In this document: piece after piece, positions 1 to 5,645 of the stretch
Position numbering within the stretch: position 1 is the stretch's first letter
Layout: every line of letters begins with the position of its first letter
Source of the DNA: Planctomycetota bacterium
GTDB taxonomy: Bacteria > Planctomycetota > SZUA-567 > H5-PLA8
Assembly: GCA_025355035.1 (NCBI GenBank)
Contig: JANXLS010000027.1
Location: 1-6,570 of the forward strand
DNA length: 6,570 bases
Direction of reading: 5' to 3'
Made by a program: the position numbers and the translations under genes
The notes under the pieces: generated by a model
Told to the model about the DNA's origin: nothing
Seen by the model: only the letters and a program-made list of their open reading frames with translations
The model's database searches: none

Positions 1-1
1 C

Positions 2-1801
2 ATCGGCGCGCTCGACGCGAATGCCATCGCCCGAGTCCGCGATGAATGCCGCCCAGACGCCCGCGACGCCGATGAACTTCACGACGCCCTGATGACGTGC
101 GCCTACCTGACGCCGAACGAAATCCAACCGTTCGCCAAACCCCTACACGACCTTACGAATTCATCACGAGCATGTGCCGTCTTTTCCCCCCTTTCCCCTT
201 GGAAGAAAGGGGCCGGGGGTGAGCGGTCCGTCGCCCCAGCTCTCAATTCCCCCTCCTTATATATCGCCAGCGAACGCGCCCCCTGGTTCGAAGCCGTCTT
301 CGAAAACCAGTCCGCGCACTTCGACCCCATCCCCATCGTTCCAGAAAAAGAACGCGCCAAATCGCACACCCGCGAATCCGCACTCTTAGACGTCCTCCGC
401 AGCCGCATCGAAATATCCGGACCTATCACCGCGAGTTTTTTCGCAAACGAAATCGGCGTCGAAACAAAAGACATCGACCAAGCCCTGCTCACGCTCGAAA
501 CACAAGGCGTCGTCATGCGCGGAAATTTCAGCCCCGGCGTTCGTGAATTGGAATGGTGCGACCGCCGACTTCTCTCCCGCATCCATCGCTATACGCTCGA
601 CCGCCTGCGCCGCGAAGTCGAACCGGTCACCGCCGCGAATTTCGTTCGCTTCCTTTTCTCGTGGCAACACGTCGATCCCGAAACCAGACTCGACGGCCCG
701 CGCGGCGTCAGCGAAGCGATCGCTCAATTGCAAGGCTTCGAAATCGCCGCAGCAAGCTGGGAACGCGACGTCCTGAATTCGCGTGTGCGCGGCTACGACA
801 AACGCTGGCTCGACCAACTCTCGTTGAGCGGCGAAATTTCCTGGGGCCGCCGCTTCCCGTCGAAACCCGACCCGGACGGCAAGCGTCACAGCGGCCAGAT
901 TCGCAACACCTCGATCGGCATGCTCTTGCGCGACCAACAGGATTTCTGGCTCGCGCTTGCCGCGGAATTGCCGAAGGACGAGGCGTATCTAAGTTCCGCC
1001 GCACGCGCCGTGCTTGACCAACTGCGCAAACGCGGCGCAATGTTCTTCCAAAATCTGACGCGCGAAACAAAGCGCCTGCCCGTCGAAATCGAAAACGCAC
1101 TCGGCGAACTCGTCGCATTCGGGCTCGTCACAGGCGACGGCTTTGGCGGTTTGCGCGCGCTGCTCGTGTCGTCCGTTCAACGCCGGAAAATGCGCACCCG
1201 TGAGCGCAACGCACGCCACAGTTACGCGCAACAACGATTCGCTCTCGTCCCCAAAAATCGCCTGGCGGGTGGAATCGAAACCGCCGGTCGCTGGTCCTTG
1301 TTCCGGGGCGATGGCCAGCCCAACCTCTTCGGTGAAGTCTCCTCCGACGAAGCGATCGAAACCGTCGCGCGCCAGTTGCTCCGGCGTTGGGGCGTCGTCT
1401 TCCATCGCGTGCTCTCGCGCGAAAAAGGATTGCCGCAGTGGCTCGATCTGCTGAAAGTCTATCGTCGCCTCGAAGCGCGCGGCGAAATTCGCGGCGGTCG
1501 TTTCGTCGCCGGTTTCAGCGGCGAACAATACGCGCTCCCCGAAGCTGTCGAACACCTCCGCGCCATCCGCAACAAAGCCCCGGACGGAACGCTCCGCAGC
1601 ATCGGTGCCGCCGACCCGCTCAACGTTGCCGGCATCCTCACGCCCGGCGAAAAAATCGCCGCCCGAGCCTCAACCCAAGTTCTTTTCCGCGACGGCGTCC
1701 CCGTCGCCGTAAAAGAATCCGGAAAAATATCGATTCTCCAAATCGACGCGTCGAGCGAACTAAAAACCGCCATTCAATCTGCCCTGGCCCGCCGCGCCTA
1801 A
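2..1801 (+). CDS. lhr: Lhr-type DNA helicase, C-terminal part (5' end outside window)
   Basis: This is the carboxy-terminal ~599 residues of a large helicase-related protein (Lhr), an SF2 ATP-dependent 3'-5' DNA translocase and helicase linked to DNA repair. The frame is already open at base 2, so the ATG at 92 is internal; the RecA-like motor domains lie upstream of the window. Visible Lhr signatures, numbered from base 2, are: IGALD (1-5) and DARDADELHDAL (19-30); RIHRYTLDRLRREVEPV (193-209) with FLFSWQHV (217-224); ASWERDVL (251-258); GRWSLF (429-434); GGRFVAGFSGEQYALPE (498-514); GAADPLNVAGIL (535-546); RDGVPVAV (563-570). These cover the winged-helix and AlkZ-like Lhr-CTD regions. In E. 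coli the Lhr C-terminal part has been linked to uracil-DNA glycosylase activity; I cannot map that active site here. Residues 62-75 (SPLSPWKKGAGGER) come from a palindromic DNA repeat and do not look like Lhr. The TAA stop (1799-1801) abuts a MITE-like element. Identity is confident; the activity of this copy is inferred. Confidence 0.93.
   Translation: MGALDANAIARVRDECRPDARDADELHDALMTCAYLTPNEIQPFAKPLHDLTNSSRACAVFSPLSPWKKGAGGERSVAPALNSPSLYIASERAPWFEAVFENQSAHFDPIPIVPEKERAKSHTRESALLDVLRSRIEISGPITASFFANEIGVETKDIDQALLTLETQGVVMRGNFSPGVRELEWCDRRLLSRIHRYTLDRLRREVEPVTAANFVRFLFSWQHVDPETRLDGPRGVSEAIAQLQGFEIAAASWERDVLNSRVRGYDKRWLDQLSLSGEISWGRRFPSKPDPDGKRHSGQIRNTSIGMLLRDQQDFWLALAAELPKDEAYLSSAARAVLDQLRKRGAMFFQNLTRETKRLPVEIENALGELVAFGLVTGDGFGGLRALLVSSVQRRKMRTRERNARHSYAQQRFALVPKNRLAGGIETAGRWSLFRGDGQPNLFGEVSSDEAIETVARQLLRRWGVVFHRVLSREKGLPQWLDLLKVYRRLEARGEIRGGRFVAGFSGEQYALPEAVEHLRAIRNKAPDGTLRSIGAADPLNVAGILTPGEKIAARASTQVLFRDGVPVAVKESGKISILQIDASSELKTAIQSALARRA
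186..223 (+). repeat. GC-rich palindromic repeat in-frame inside lhr
   Basis: A run of C and T is followed by its complement. CCCCTTTC at 188-195 pairs perfectly with GAAAGGGG at 205-212 around a 9-base loop, and GGGGGTGAG follows at 215-223. It is read through without a stop and encodes SPLSPWKKGAGGER. It lies between the residues RACAVF and the conserved-looking PSLYIASERAP, where Lhr proteins normally have only a short linker. The form (short palindrome ending in GGGGTGAG) resembles dispersed intergenic palindromes of GC-rich bacteria. That it is a dispersed family is inference, because no second close copy is in the window. Confidence 0.6.
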
Positions 1802-1802
1802 T

Positions 1803-1828
1803 GGCCTGTAAAATAATAAACTGAAGAA
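1803..1828 (+). repeat. Left terminal inverted repeat of the MITE-like element
   Basis: This 26-bp arm begins GGCCTGTAAA and ends CTGAAGAA. It is the exact reverse complement of 1935-1960. It starts two bases after the lhr stop codon. Confidence 0.9.
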
Positions 1829-1934
1829 TTGCTTGCGTCTTTCGGCCTGGCTCTTCGTTGAACGCTCAGTCAGAGATACACTCATATATCTTCCTTCGCG
1901 TCCGCCTCGACCCAAGCCGAAATACGCGGTGGAC

Positions 1935-1960
1935 TTCTTCAGTTTATTATTTTACAGGCC
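1935..1960 (-). repeat. Right terminal inverted repeat of the MITE-like element
   Basis: This 26-bp arm is the exact reverse complement of 1803-1828. It is followed by CTAA (1961-1964), which repeats the CTAA at 1798-1801 on the left flank. Confidence 0.9.
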
Positions 1961-2040
1961 CTAACGAGATTAAAGTCTGGAATTACTCGCAACGCCGTGA
2001 CTTTTCGCTCCCCTCACCAAACTCTAATTTTTGCGTGGCA

Positions 2041-2070
2041 AACCTTGAACTTTGAACCTTGAACTTTGAA
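2041..2070 (+). repeat. Tandem 14-bp repeat, two copies of AACCTTGAACTTTG
   Basis: The unit AACCTTGAACTTTG occurs at 2041-2054 and 2055-2068 and is followed by AAC, so the 16-mer AACCTTGAACTTTGAA is present twice with overlap. The same 16-mer is present inverted at 4334-4349 between oleA and oleB. Related TTCAAAGTTCAA-type strings are widespread interspersed repeats in many bacterial genomes. Here it lies upstream of the promoter of the gene at 2144. Confidence 0.75.
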
Positions 2071-2107
2071 CTGATTTTTCAGCACTACCTTCAAAGCAAT
2101 CCTTCTT

Positions 2108-2113
2108 TATAAT
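2108..2113 (+). promoter_or_regulatory. Candidate -10 box for the zinc-ribbon membrane protein gene
   Basis: TATAAT is a perfect sigma70-type -10 match, 30 bases before the start codon at 2144, predicting a 5' leader of roughly 25 bases. No good TTGACA-like -35 is seen at 16-18 bp spacing, so the call rests on the -10 and its position. Confidence 0.45.
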
Positions 2114-2129
2114 GCGCGGACACGATTCC

Positions 2130-2135
2130 GAGGAG
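2130..2135 (+). promoter_or_regulatory. Ribosome binding site fixing the start at 2144
   Basis: GAGGAG lies 8 bases before the ATG at 2144, a standard Shine-Dalgarno spacing. It supports this ATG as the true start. Confidence 0.75.
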
Positions 2136-2143
2136 ACGGTCAA

Positions 2144-3241
2144 ATGCTGGTTTTTCGCTGCGATTGCGAGCAGGTGCTGGGTGTTGAAGAAGAAGCGAAC
2201 AAGGGCGGCATGGGGGAGTGCCCGACATGCGGGCGGATCATCCGCGTACCGATGTCGTTGGTAAACGCCGCCGGAAAGTTGCGGCTCGCGGGAACGCCCG
2301 CGCGCGCGGTGTCTTCCGCCTCTGGCGGATACCGTCAAATTCGCGACTCCTCCAAAAGCGATTCGGCACAATCAGGAATTTCCGCGCGCGGCCAAAGCAC
2401 CGGATCGTCCACCGGAAAGCACGTCGCATTGTTGGTTCCTGCGGAAATTCCCACCCCTGCCATAGCAGCTCCCATAGTTCCCCCGATTCGGCAATCCGAA
2501 AAAGTAGCCGATACCGTTAACGATATGGTGGACAAAAAGCCGCCCGAATCCTCCGTCCCGCGCGCGGAGACACCGACCGCGTTGGGCGCAGCATTGCTGG
2601 ACGATCCTAAGGCCGAAACGGCTCCCGCGATGCCCGCAGCAACCCCATCCGCGCCTGCGAAACCGAACAGTGTTCCCGTCCAGAAAAATAAAGTTGGTAG
2701 CGTGAGAAAGCAACCCGTTAAGAGCGGCAAAGCAACCGCCGTCAAGAGCGATGCGAACGATCCCAACGCTGCAATCGAAACCAAGAACGATCGCAACATC
2801 GCCACCGTCGCCAACGCCGCTGCCTCCAAGCGCGCAAAAGCCGCCGCGGCTGCGCCAACCGACGTTCAAGCCAAAAAGAATTTCACACTGATCTATATGA
2901 TCGGCGTCATCGTGGTTCTCGTGATTGCCGCCGTGCTCTACGCCACAGGCGTGATCGGCGGACGCGCAGTGGAGAAATCGCCGACATCACCCGCCTCGAC
3001 ATCCGCAACAAAAAAGGAAACAACTTCGGCCACAACCCCGGAGACAAATCCTGCAGTCACGCCTGACACCAAAGTAGAACCGGCGAAACCGCCGGAAACA
3101 CCCGACGCGAAGCTGCCCGCAGATGGCGAAAAGAAAGAAGAAAAGAAAGACCCTGCCGAAGCCAAACCGGACGAAAAGAAGGACGTGAAAAAAGATCCGG
3201 CGGCAGCCACCCAGACCGACGAAAAGAAAACGAACAATTAA
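2144..3241 (+). CDS. Zinc-ribbon, single-pass membrane protein with charged tail (function unknown)
   Basis: I recognise the architecture but not a named family for this 365-residue protein. Residues 1-36 form a short zinc ribbon with C6-x-C8 and C26-x2-C29 (FRCDCEQVLGV, then ECPTCGRIIRVP). Ribbons of this style are common at the N-terminus of planctomycete proteins. Residues ~40-245 are low-complexity Ala/Pro/Ser/Lys sequence, probably disordered and mostly basic near the membrane. Residues ~247-273 (starting FTLIYMIGVIVV) form one transmembrane helix. The tail (~274-365) is Thr/Pro then Lys/Glu/Asp-rich and includes an imperfect ~15-residue repeat (KKDPAEAKPDEKK, KKDPAAATQTDEKK). The basic stretch before the helix suggests N-in, C-out topology, with the zinc ribbon in the cytoplasm. 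It has its own -10 box and ribosome binding site and appears monocistronic; the next gene is convergent. The role could be protein-protein or nucleic-acid contact through the ribbon, but nothing here decides this. Confidence 0.85.
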   Translation: MLVFRCDCEQVLGVEEEANKGGMGECPTCGRIIRVPMSLVNAAGKLRLAGTPARAVSSASGGYRQIRDSSKSDSAQSGISARGQSTGSSTGKHVALLVPAEIPTPAIAAPIVPPIRQSEKVADTVNDMVDKKPPESSVPRAETPTALGAALLDDPKAETAPAMPAATPSAPAKPNSVPVQKNKVGSVRKQPVKSGKATAVKSDANDPNAAIETKNDRNIATVANAAASKRAKAAAAAPTDVQAKKNFTLIYMIGVIVVLVIAAVLYATGVIGGRAVEKSPTSPASTSATKKETTSATTPETNPAVTPDTKVEPAKPPETPDAKLPADGEKKEEKKDPAEAKPDEKKDVKKDPAAATQTDEKKTNN

Positions 3242-3266
3242 CGCACTGCATGAAGAGCGTTGCTTT

Positions 3267-3343
3267 ACCTCTCCTGTTGGTGAGAGGGCAGATGCATGCC
3301 CTCAGATCGAAAAGGGGTGCGCGAGGTGAGGGGAGAGCCTGAG
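3267..3343. repeat. GC-rich palindromic spacer repeat
   Basis: The convergent gap contains nested complementary segments. CCTCTC (3268-3273) pairs with GAGAGG (3282-3287). GAGGGCA (3284-3290) pairs perfectly with TGCCCTC (3297-3303) around a 6-base loop. CTCTCC (3269-3274) can alternatively pair with GGAGAG (3332-3337), and CTCAG (3301-3305) with CTGAG (3339-3343). The GGTGAGGGGAGAG end resembles the GGGGGTGAG end of the palindrome inside lhr. It looks like a dispersed extragenic palindrome; no coding potential is seen. Confidence 0.5.
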
Positions 3344-3389
3344 ACTGGCGCTGTGTACCGGTCAATAACGAAGAATCAAGATACTTAAC

Positions 3390-3409
3390 GGGGGCGCCCG
3401 CCCTTTTTT
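3390..3409 (+). terminator. Probable intrinsic terminator for the 2144 gene
   Basis: GGGC (3392-3395) pairs with GCCC (3400-3403) around a 4-base loop. Two outer G-T pairs are possible, and six T residues follow (3404-3409). The stem is short but GC-rich. It sits ~150 bases after the stop codon and overlaps the convergent oleB stop codon (3408-3410). The opposite strand has no T-run after the stem, so it is less convincing as an oleB terminator. Confidence 0.4.
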
Positions 3410-4325
3410 ATCTCTTTAAAAATTCCAACACGCGCGGAGCAATCCGTTCGTGAGCATCTTCAATAACGTAATGCCCCGCATCGTCGTACCGCTCCACTTC
3501 CGCTTTCGGAAATCGCTCGATCCAGGTCTTCAAAAAACTCTCGTTGAAACACCAATCTTTCATGCCCCAACCAATGAAAATCGGTCGATCGCTGAACTGC
3601 GCAATCGAGTCGTCGATCTGCTTCAACGTCGCCCACGTCGGATGACTCGGCTTCATCGGAATGTCCTGAACAAAACGCAGCGTCGCGATGCGGTTCTTCC
3701 AGCTGTTGTACGGCGCAAGCAACCCCGCTTTAACCGCAGGCGTCATGCGCTCCTTATGTTCAACCGCCATGTGAATTGCCGCGCCCGCGAATCCGTTCAA
3801 TCCCCGCACGGCGATTTCGCCGAGGATCGGAATCTTGCAGACAGCGATTCGTAGCGGTATCCGCGTCGATAAAAATGCAGCCGTATTCAGCGCAACAATC
3901 CGGCGAATCCGTTTCGGCTTCCGCACCGCCGCACCCATCCCAATCGCGCCGCCCCAATCGTGCAAAATCAAATCGACGTCATCAAGTTTCAAGGAATCGA
4001 GCAGGCTCTCGACGTTGTCAATGTGCTGCTTCAGCGTGTACGGATAATCCTGCGGCTTGTCCGAAAGTCCGCATCCAATATGGTCCGGAGCGATGCAGCG
4101 AAAATCGTTGCGCAGCGCCAGAATCAAATTGCGATAATAAAAACTCCACGTCGGATTGCCGTGCAACAAGACAACAGCGCGCCCGTCCGTGCGCGGCCCC
4201 TCGTCCAGATAATGCATGCTGATATGCTTTTCGGGACAAAGCTGAAGATAGTGCGGATCGAACGGATAAAGCGGATGCCAGGGCTTGTCCGGCTTCCATT
4301 TATTTCCCGGCTGAAGATTAGTCAT
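3408..4325 (-). CDS. oleB: OleB, beta-lactone decarboxylase (alpha/beta hydrolase)
   Basis: This 305-residue alpha/beta-hydrolase is of the haloalkane-dehalogenase type. Visible landmarks are HGNPTW (55-60, oxyanion region), the nucleophile elbow HDWGG (122-126, nucleophile D123), GWGMKDW (252-258, probable acid D257) and DAGHYVIED (282-290, base H285). The D123/D257/H285 spacing closely follows the dehalogenase triad of DhlA (D124/D260/H289). An Asp rather than Ser nucleophile directly downstream of oleA points to OleB. In olefin biosynthesis OleB removes CO2 from a cis-beta-lactone to leave a long-chain cis-olefin. The start is 47 bases after the oleA stop on the same strand, so co-transcription is likely. 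No Shine-Dalgarno sequence is visible close to the ATG; the space holds an interspersed repeat. oleC and oleD do not follow: the next gene is convergent. A dehalogenase is the alternative if considered without the oleA neighbour. Confidence 0.82.
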   Translation of the reverse strand: MTNLQPGNKWKPDKPWHPLYPFDPHYLQLCPEKHISMHYLDEGPRTDGRAVVLLHGNPTWSFYYRNLILALRNDFRCIAPDHIGCGLSDKPQDYPYTLKQHIDNVESLLDSLKLDDVDLILHDWGGAIGMGAAVRKPKRIRRIVALNTAAFLSTRIPLRIAVCKIPILGEIAVRGLNGFAGAAIHMAVEHKERMTPAVKAGLLAPYNSWKNRIATLRFVQDIPMKPSHPTWATLKQIDDSIAQFSDRPIFIGWGMKDWCFNESFLKTWIERFPKAEVERYDDAGHYVIEDAHERIAPRVLEFLKR

Positions 4326-4333
4326 AAAAACGA

Positions 4334-4349
4334 TTCAAAGTTCAAGGTT
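4334..4349 (-). repeat. Inverted copy of the AACCTTGAACTTTGAA repeat in the oleA-oleB gap
   Basis: Read on the minus strand, these 16 bases are identical to 2041-2056 and 2055-2070. They end 8 bases before the oleB start codon, where a ribosome binding site would normally be. A T-run follows both this copy and the tandem copy (TTTTT after 3-4 bases), so the similarity extends slightly beyond the 16-mer. Confidence 0.75.
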
Positions 4350-4368
4350 GACGCCGCGCTTTTCCTCG

Positions 4369-4380
4369 GCACTCAGCACT
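4369..4380 (-). repeat. Short direct repeat AGTGC-TG-AGTGC spanning the oleA stop codon
   Basis: On the minus strand AGTGC occurs twice, separated by TG, and the TGA between them (4373-4375) is the oleA stop codon. Iterated AGTGCTG-type strings are a plausible interspersed repeat, but only two units are visible here, so this may be chance. Confidence 0.35.
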
Positions 4381-5407
4381 TCTGTTTTTGCCACTCGACT
4401 CCGAGCACCAGGCAATTGAGGCCGGAACCGATGCCGAGCATGGCGATTTTTTCGATCCGCGTTGGCGCATTTTTTTCAAGCCCGATCGCCATGGTGATCG
4501 GCAAGGAGACCGAACCGGCATTGCCGAGGTATTCGAGCGTCGAAAAATCCTTCGCCAGATCCATCTCGAGGGAGCTGTACATCAATCGCCGGTGCGCGCT
4601 GCCGACCTGATGACAAAAAACGCGATCCACCGCATCGTTCGTCCAACCCAAAACGCGCTTCGTCTTTTCCCATGTGACGCGCGCGAGCTTGCAACCTTCC
4701 TGCAGCAACTTCTCCGAATCCGTGTTCATATTCGACACGTCGCCCTGGCACAAATGATTGAACTCCGTCGCACAACGCATCGCGCCGCCAATCAATCGAT
4801 GCCCAAACTTCGACACGTTTTTATGCGCCATTACCAGCGCGCAGGAACCCGATCCCAGCGTCAGCGAAGCGAACATGTTGCGAATCGCGTGGCGCGTCGG
4901 GTTCGGCATTTGCAACAAACTGTCGATCGTGTTTTCAACAAGCTGTCGGCTGCCTTCGCCCGCGACAATCAACCCTTTCTTCACCTGCCCGAGTTCGATC
5001 ATGTTGCCGAGCGTGACGATGCCGTTCAGAAACCCGAGACATGCGTTCGAAATATCAAAAACCGCCGCGTCGTCGGGGAGTTTCAACGCCTTGTGAACAA
5101 GTGTCGCGGAAGCCGGTTCCATGAAATCGCGGCAAACGGACGTGTGCAGAAGACACTCCATTTCGCCGGCATCCACGCCTGAATTCTTGAGCGCTTCACG
5201 TCCCGCAAGCGTACTCGCCTGGCTGGGCATCGTTTCGGGATCCCAAAAGCGGCGTTCGTGAATACCGCTCATGAGTTCCAAACGGCCGAACGGCATCTTG
5301 AGTTTTTCGTACAACGCTCCCAGCTTTTCTTCGATGGCTGCCGATGTAACGACGTGCGGCGGCAGCGCATAACCGAAGGCTTCGAGACAGACATTGTTAA
5401 ACAGCAT
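4373..5407 (-). CDS. oleA: OleA, acyl-CoA condensing thiolase of olefin biosynthesis
   Basis: OleA performs a non-decarboxylative Claisen condensation of two long-chain acyl-CoAs to a 2-alkyl-3-ketoacyl product, the first step of head-to-head olefin synthesis. The 344-residue protein begins MLFNNV and carries GIGSGLNC near the end (325-332), as in Xanthomonas OleA from memory. Catalytic Cys is C123 in SNACLGFLNG, E97 lies in RDFMEPAS, H266 in VFCHQVGS and N296 in YLGNAGSV. The spacings from Cys (-26, +143, +173) are nearly those of Xanthomonas campestris OleA (E117, C143, H285, N315). The Glu is diagnostic of OleA against ordinary FabH, with which it shares the thiolase fold. The ATG at 5405-5407 fits the family start; an AAGGA on the minus strand is 16 bases upstream, rather far. 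An in-frame TGA just upstream rules out a longer ATG start. It heads a two-gene unit with oleB. The C-terminal tail (VEWQKQKC) ends in a short repeat. Confidence 0.9.
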   Translation of the reverse strand: MLFNNVCLEAFGYALPPHVVTSAAIEEKLGALYEKLKMPFGRLELMSGIHERRFWDPETMPSQASTLAGREALKNSGVDAGEMECLLHTSVCRDFMEPASATLVHKALKLPDDAAVFDISNACLGFLNGIVTLGNMIELGQVKKGLIVAGEGSRQLVENTIDSLLQMPNPTRHAIRNMFASLTLGSGSCALVMAHKNVSKFGHRLIGGAMRCATEFNHLCQGDVSNMNTDSEKLLQEGCKLARVTWEKTKRVLGWTNDAVDRVFCHQVGSAHRRLMYSSLEMDLAKDFSTLEYLGNAGSVSLPITMAIGLEKNAPTRIEKIAMLGIGSGLNCLVLGVEWQKQKC

Positions 5408-5574
5408 CGCTGAAATAAATCAATCCTTGTTAGAAAATTAGACCGGGAAGACTAGCACAAAAACCAAGCGGGTAAAGATGAAAGTGGAAGCTTTAGAATC
5501 AAATCAATCGCCCTATATTAGACGATACTCATCCAAACTACCCCGGCTCAAACTCCTCATTTTTATTGAACGCT

Positions 5575-5604
5575 TTGATTCACCGCGCGTCTTTGTGGTA
5601 TGTT
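5575..5604 (+). promoter_or_regulatory. Candidate extended -10 promoter for the secreted protein gene
   Basis: TTGATT (5575-5580) and TATGTT (5599-5604) are separated by 18 bp, and TGG just before the -10 gives an extended -10 (TGn) element. Predicted transcription would start near 5611, leaving a leader of about 35 bases. The 5408-5645 spacer is divergent and also serves oleA. For oleA only weak boxes are visible on the minus strand (TTGGTT at 5467-5462, TCTAAT at 5442-5437, 19 bp apart), so no oleA promoter is called. Confidence 0.4.
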
Positions 5605-5632
5605 TTCGCCATCGATCCAATCGCATCGTCCC

Positions 5633-5637
5633 AAGGA
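5633..5637 (+). promoter_or_regulatory. Ribosome binding site fixing the start at 5646
   Basis: AAGGA lies 8 bases before ATG 5646. It supports this start, which also gives a proper signal peptide. Confidence 0.7.
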
Positions 5638-5645
5638 TTTCGCTC

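Larger units (their letters stand above)
1802..1961. mobile_element. MITE-like non-autonomous element with 26-bp terminal inverted repeats
   Basis: Bases 1803-1828 and 1935-1960 are perfect inverted repeats of 26 bp starting GGCCTGTAAA. A second imperfect pair lies inside them: GCGTCTTTCGGCCTGG and the complement of the right-hand copy match at 14 of 16 positions, so each arm reaches about 48 bp. The ~60-bp core has no credible gene and there is no transposase. The element is flanked by TAA at 1799-1801 and 1962-1964 (or CTAA at 1798-1801 and 1961-1964), a likely target-site duplication. The left TAA is the lhr stop codon. The arms are AT-rich compared with the neighbouring genes, as expected for an insertion. 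A 3-bp TNA or 4-bp YTAR duplication would suit an IS5-family transposase acting in trans, but that assignment is tentative. A transcript would fold into a long hairpin just after lhr. Confidence 0.82.

Noticed and set aside
386..1555. Several minus-strand frames across lhr (about 136-188 residues)
   Set aside because: They are Arg/Ala-rich antisense shadows of a clearly conserved helicase C-terminus.
1858..2055. 65-residue plus-strand reading frame after lhr
   Set aside because: It spans the MITE core, its right arm and the tandem repeat, has no ribosome binding site, and has no protein-like composition.
2024..2371. Minus-strand frame ending in SSRFKVQGLPRKN
   Set aside because: The FKVQ-like peptide is a translation of the TTCAAAGTTCAA-type repeat, and the rest is antisense to the zinc-ribbon gene.
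4388..5182. 264-residue frame antisense to oleA
   Set aside because: It is a long shadow caused by codon bias of oleA, whose catalytic motifs are intact on the other strand; the frame itself has no recognisable motif.
4373..5407. Identification of oleA as FabH (ketoacyl-ACP synthase III of fatty acid synthesis)
   Set aside because: The Glu 26 residues before the catalytic Cys, the MLFNNV start, the GIGSGLNC end and the adjacent OleB-like gene all favour OleA.
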